Source: Syntrophomonas sp. (GTDB taxonomy: Bacteria > Bacillota > Syntrophomonadia > Syntrophomonadales > Syntrophomonadaceae). Taken from it: a stretch of DNA of 46,086 bases. Each line of letters opens with the position of its first letter. Position 1 is the stretch's first letter. The notes below the pieces were generated by a model. That model was not told the origin of the DNA and made no database searches. It worked only from the letters and a program-made list of their open reading frames with translations. The stretch covers positions 1-46,086 of the forward strand of contig JAQVWS010000004.1 in the NCBI GenBank assembly GCA_028709585.1, read 5' to 3'. Positions 44,717 to 46,086 of this stretch are shown in pieces. The position numbers were made by a program, and so were the translations under genes.

Positions 44717-45904
44717 ATGAATGATATTAAAAAGGCTTTGGGTATGCCCCTGGTTCTGTTCGCAGCCGCCAGCTTATTGATGGGCCTATATGCCGGGCTT
44801 TATGACCCATCCTTTAATAATTATATTGCCCAAACCTACAATGTAAGCCCCCTTGCCCGCGGAGCATTGGAGTTTCCCCGGGAATTCCCAGGATTTTTAG
44901 TAGTATTTGTATTTACCGCCCTTACTTTCATTACTGATACCAGGATAGCTGCCCTATCAGCTCTCCTGGTGGGACTTGGCTTATGGGGGCAAGGCTTCCT
45001 TTCGCACAATCTTACTACGGTTGTAATATGGATGATAGTTTGGAGCATCGGTTCACATTTATATTTAGCTGTTGCACCTTCTATCGGCTTGCGACTGGCG
45101 ATTGAGGGACAAGAGGGACGCCGTTTAGGACAACTGGGGTTTTTGGAATCCGCGGGAGCATTAGTAGGAATGTTGATCGTTTACTGGGGTGCTTCAAGGT
45201 TTCATTTTTCTTTTGGGGTAATTTTTGGTATAGCCGGCAGTTTTGCCTTGTTAGCCGCCTTATGTCTTTATCGTATAAAGCCTCAGCCTTTGGCAGGCGG
45301 TGCTCGCCGCCTGGTTTTCAAGCGAAAATACTGGCTTTTCTACGCGTTAAGTATTGTTTGGGGAGCCCGCAAGCAAATTTTCCTTACCTTTGCCCCCTGG
45401 GTGCTCATAAGGCTTTTTGACTGTGGAATAGAAACCTTTGCTTTACTGGGCTTTATAGGAACTGTTTTAAGTCTGGGGTTCAGACCCCTGTTAGGAAGGG
45501 CTATTGATGCCTGGGGTGAGAGAGTAATAATCGCCGCCGAATCCATAGCCTTGATTATTATGAGTATATTGTACGGATTTTCTCCGAGCTGGTTTTCTAA
45601 AGAGGTTGCTCTCAATATTATTATGGCTTGCTTTGTTGCAGACCAGCTGCTTTTCGCGGTAAGGATGGCACGTACAACCTATCTCAATCGTATTACCGAG
45701 TCTCCGGAAGACCTTACCCCTACTCTTTCGATGGGAATATCTCTTGACCATGGGGTTTCCATGCTGATTCCAATAGGCGGGGGCTTACTCTGGACACATT
45801 ATGGTTTCGTGCCTGTCTTCATTGCCTCCGGCATCCTGGCGCTGTTAACCCTTTGCCTGTCCTGGTTCATACCGTCCCGCGAAAAAATACGGGGTCAAAT
45901 ATAA
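44717..45904 (+). CDS. Major facilitator superfamily transporter
   Basis: A 395-residue integral membrane protein with about twelve hydrophobic segments. No characteristic substrate motif is seen; an RMARTTYLNRI-like segment lies in the C-terminal half. The ATG has AAAAGAAGGC upstream. Divergently oriented from the DegV gene with a 257-bp gap. The substrate is unknown. Confidence 0.85.
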   Translation: MNDIKKALGMPLVLFAAASLLMGLYAGLYDPSFNNYIAQTYNVSPLARGALEFPREFPGFLVVFVFTALTFITDTRIAALSALLVGLGLWGQGFLSHNLTTVVIWMIVWSIGSHLYLAVAPSIGLRLAIEGQEGRRLGQLGFLESAGALVGMLIVYWGASRFHFSFGVIFGIAGSFALLAALCLYRIKPQPLAGGARRLVFKRKYWLFYALSIVWGARKQIFLTFAPWVLIRLFDCGIETFALLGFIGTVLSLGFRPLLGRAIDAWGERVIIAAESIALIIMSILYGFSPSWFSKEVALNIIMACFVADQLLFAVRMARTTYLNRITESPEDLTPTLSMGISLDHGVSMLIPIGGGLLWTHYGFVPVFIASGILALLTLCLSWFIPSREKIRGQI

Positions 45905-46020
45905 AGGCAAAAGCCGAATACTCCTTATATAACACACTTAATAGTTCTGTATACTTTTCTCTTAGCGTAAAATTACTTTGGGACAAATAGGATAAAAAAT
46001 AAATAAGAGAATCTCCCCTT

Positions 46021-46073
46021 TGATAAAATAGGAATTGCAAGAAACCAATCATCAAAGAAAAGGAGAAACTCTT
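46021..46073 (+). promoter_or_regulatory. Hairpin around the RBS of the last, truncated gene
   Basis: CTCCCCTTTGAT (46013-46024) is complementary, with interruptions, to ATCAAAG..GGAG (46050-46065), which includes the AAGGAG ribosome binding site. The pairing could hide the RBS, as often seen before transposase genes. The gene itself cannot be identified here. Confidence 0.35.
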
Positions 46074-46086
46074 ATGGAACTTATTA
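46074..46086 (+). CDS. Start of a gene cut by the window edge
   Basis: ATG 46074 with AAGGAG 8 nt upstream opens a frame (MELI) that runs off the window. Too short to identify. A short-gene or mobile-element transposase start is possible given the RBS hairpin, but nothing proves it. Confidence 0.4.

Overview
The window looks like a chromosome segment of a low-to-mid GC, anaerobic, spore-forming member of the Firmicutes (Clostridia). A syntrophic Syntrophomonas-type bacterium is my best guess. The basis is an HdrABC-FlxABCD electron-transfer operon, CIRCE-controlled groESL, CotF-like spore coat proteins, an alr-mazEF arrangement, oxygen-sensitive Fe-S enzymes and selenium use. The genus is inferred from gene content, not proven. 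I saw no rRNA, tRNA, CRISPR array or complete insertion sequence.

Layout. 1-976: a partial transglutaminase-like protein on the plus strand. 1064-8128 (minus): hdrC-hdrB-hdrA-flxD-flxC-flxB-flxA, a complete NADH-linked heterodisulfide-reductase/flavin oxidoreductase complex. Two genes in it, hdrA and flxD, are interrupted by in-frame UGA codons. Each UGA sits exactly where the family has a cluster-ligand cysteine and is followed at the proper distance by a hairpin resembling a bacterial SECIS. Read as selenocysteine, they give full-length 663- and 144-residue proteins. A sigma-54-type promoter lies in the 527-bp leader upstream. 8656-10354 (minus): a Tat-exported four-cluster Fe-S protein and a cytochrome b, without a catalytic subunit, preceded by a good promoter and a CsoR/CstR-like operator. 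10557-12969: feoAB. 13210-13926: an anchored hypothetical protein. 14239-16209: groESL with CIRCE. 16431-19063: a molybdopterin operon (small protein, moaA, moaC, MOSC, mogA) behind a Moco/Tuco-type riboswitch and terminator.

19303-20642: 5-formyltetrahydrofolate cyclo-ligase and lgt. 20790-24182: an operon for t6A tRNA modification (udg, tsaE, tsaB, rimI, tsaD). 24363-28007: a GH18 glycosidase with a copper-amine-oxidase-type N-domain, an amidohydrolase with a small partner, and a class-I glutamine-amidotransferase-like hydrolase. 28083-32433: acpS, nnrDE, a CBS protein, alr and the mazEF pair. 32660-37026: cheW, yedF (selenium-associated), an L,D-transpeptidase and a DUF255 thioredoxin-fold protein behind a T-box-like element. 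37192-41732 (plus): a chemoreceptor, ktrA/ktrB potassium uptake and two small coat-like proteins. 41848-46086: a DEAD-box RNA helicase, a DegV protein, an MFS transporter and the first codons of another gene.

How it fits together. The first 19 kb holds a redox theme: flavin-based electron transfer (Hdr-Flx), a periplasmic Fe-S/cytochrome b module, Fe(II) uptake for Fe-S proteins, and pyranopterin cofactor synthesis for Mo/W enzymes such as formate dehydrogenase. With selenocysteine in HdrA and FlxD, and YedF nearby, this is what one expects of an organism moving electrons among NADH, ferredoxin, formate and a disulfide. The most notable feature is the pair of adjacent selenoprotein genes encoding two touching subunits of one complex.
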